From NCBI GenBank assembly GCA_020627535.1, contig JAHDGU010000011.1, forward strand, positions 112,901-176,900: a stretch of 64,000 bases of DNA, given 5' to 3'. Shown here piece after piece: positions 63,933 through 64,000 of the stretch. The notes below the pieces were generated by a model. It was not told the DNA's origin, ran no database searches, and was given only the letters and a program-made list of their open reading frames with translations. The position numbers and the translations under genes were made by a program. Each line of letters starts with the position of its first letter. Positions within the stretch are counted from its first letter, which is position 1. Source of the stretch: Saprospiraceae bacterium. GTDB lineage: Bacteria; Bacteroidota; Bacteroidia; Chitinophagales; Saprospiraceae.

Positions 63933-63948
63933 ATTTTCGCGATTTACA

Positions 63949-64000
63949 TTCATAGTTTTTTTGGAGATGCCTTTAGAGCCATGGACATAGAAGACTGGAC
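63949..64000. other. Right flank, probably host DNA
   Basis: 52 bases after the proposed prophage end. An ATG at 63981 opens a frame (MDIEDW) cut off by the window end; too short to call. No copy of the left flank CACCA is present. Confidence 0.4.

Larger units (their letters stand above)
28424..63948. mobile_element. Mu-like transposable prophage, about 35.5 kb
   Basis: The element carries a complete set of Mu-type genes: S24 repressor, Ner, DDE transposase A, ATPase B, GemA, terminase, portal, MuF, gpG, protease/scaffold, capsid, sheath, tube, tape measure and baseplate. The proposed ends align: the left 29 bases (from TGTAAGGGGGGAAAA) and the reverse complement of the right 29 bases (from TGTAAATCGCGAAAA) agree at 22 positions, begin TGTAA, and lead into AATTGTRCACA binding-site-like words. 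Mu ends also start with TG. No 5-bp target duplication is visible (left flank CACCA, right flank TTCAT), so the exact right end is provisional. Confidence 0.85.

Noticed and set aside
63961..63976. GGAGATGCCTTT similar to the MITE end AGAGATGCCCT
   Set aside because: Two mismatches in 11 bases and no partner inverted repeat before the window end.

Overview
The window reads as chromosome of a Bacteroidota (probably a marine Saprospiria/Cytophagia-type bacterium) carrying one apparently complete Mu-like transposable prophage. Host signs: a type IX secretion C-terminal sorting domain, a Reg_prop/Y_Y_Y sensor kinase, alginate lyases, a wax ester synthase, and promoters of the TTTG-N20-TAnnTTTG type.

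Host part, 1-28.4 kb. It opens with electron transfer flavoprotein genes (etfB partial, etfA). A neutral-lipid cluster follows: two phasin-like proteins, an alpha/beta hydrolase and a WS/DGAT acyltransferase fused to an SCP2 domain. Next come a secreted nucleoside-hydrolase-like protein, a T9SS-exported M60-like metallopeptidase, and two leftward secreted proteins, one with YadA-type head repeats and a C-terminal chaperone-like module. A hicAB toxin-antitoxin pair has its toxin gene split by a 186-bp MITE. A divergent NarL-type response regulator / sensor kinase pair follows, then folE, a TMTC-like TPR membrane protein, an endonuclease/exonuclease/phosphatase protein and an alginate-degrading pair (PF05426-type lyase and a tandem PL7 lipoprotein). 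The last host block is a probable zinc-limitation locus: a Fur-like ORF, merC and a CobW-type G3E GTPase, behind two 17-bp palindromes and divergent from a TPR lipoprotein.

Prophage, about 28,424-63,948 (35.5 kb). The proposed ends are TGTAA...TTACA, with transposase-binding-like repeats (core CGAATTGTRCACAAA) at both ends. Layout: an S24 repressor (leftward); the rightward early operon ner, transposase A, transposition ATPase B, a RecA-like ATPase, GemA, amidase, a DnaA-domain-IV-like protein and small proteins; an odd tRNA-like RNA; a moron-like block of small membrane proteins; the DNA-packaging/portal/MuF genes, transcribed leftward; and the protease, capsid and contractile-tail genes, transcribed rightward to a terminal fibre gene.

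Most notable: a MuF head protein with a C-terminal nuclease-toxin-like domain; two very long fibre-like proteins with Sec signal peptides inside the tail operon; a textbook -1 frameshift site (A AAA AAG) in the tail assembly chaperone gene; a 159-nt RNA with tRNA acceptor, D and T arms but no recognisable anticodon arm; and two pairs of phage genes with unusually long out-of-frame overlaps. All family names rest on reading motifs by eye; no database search was possible.
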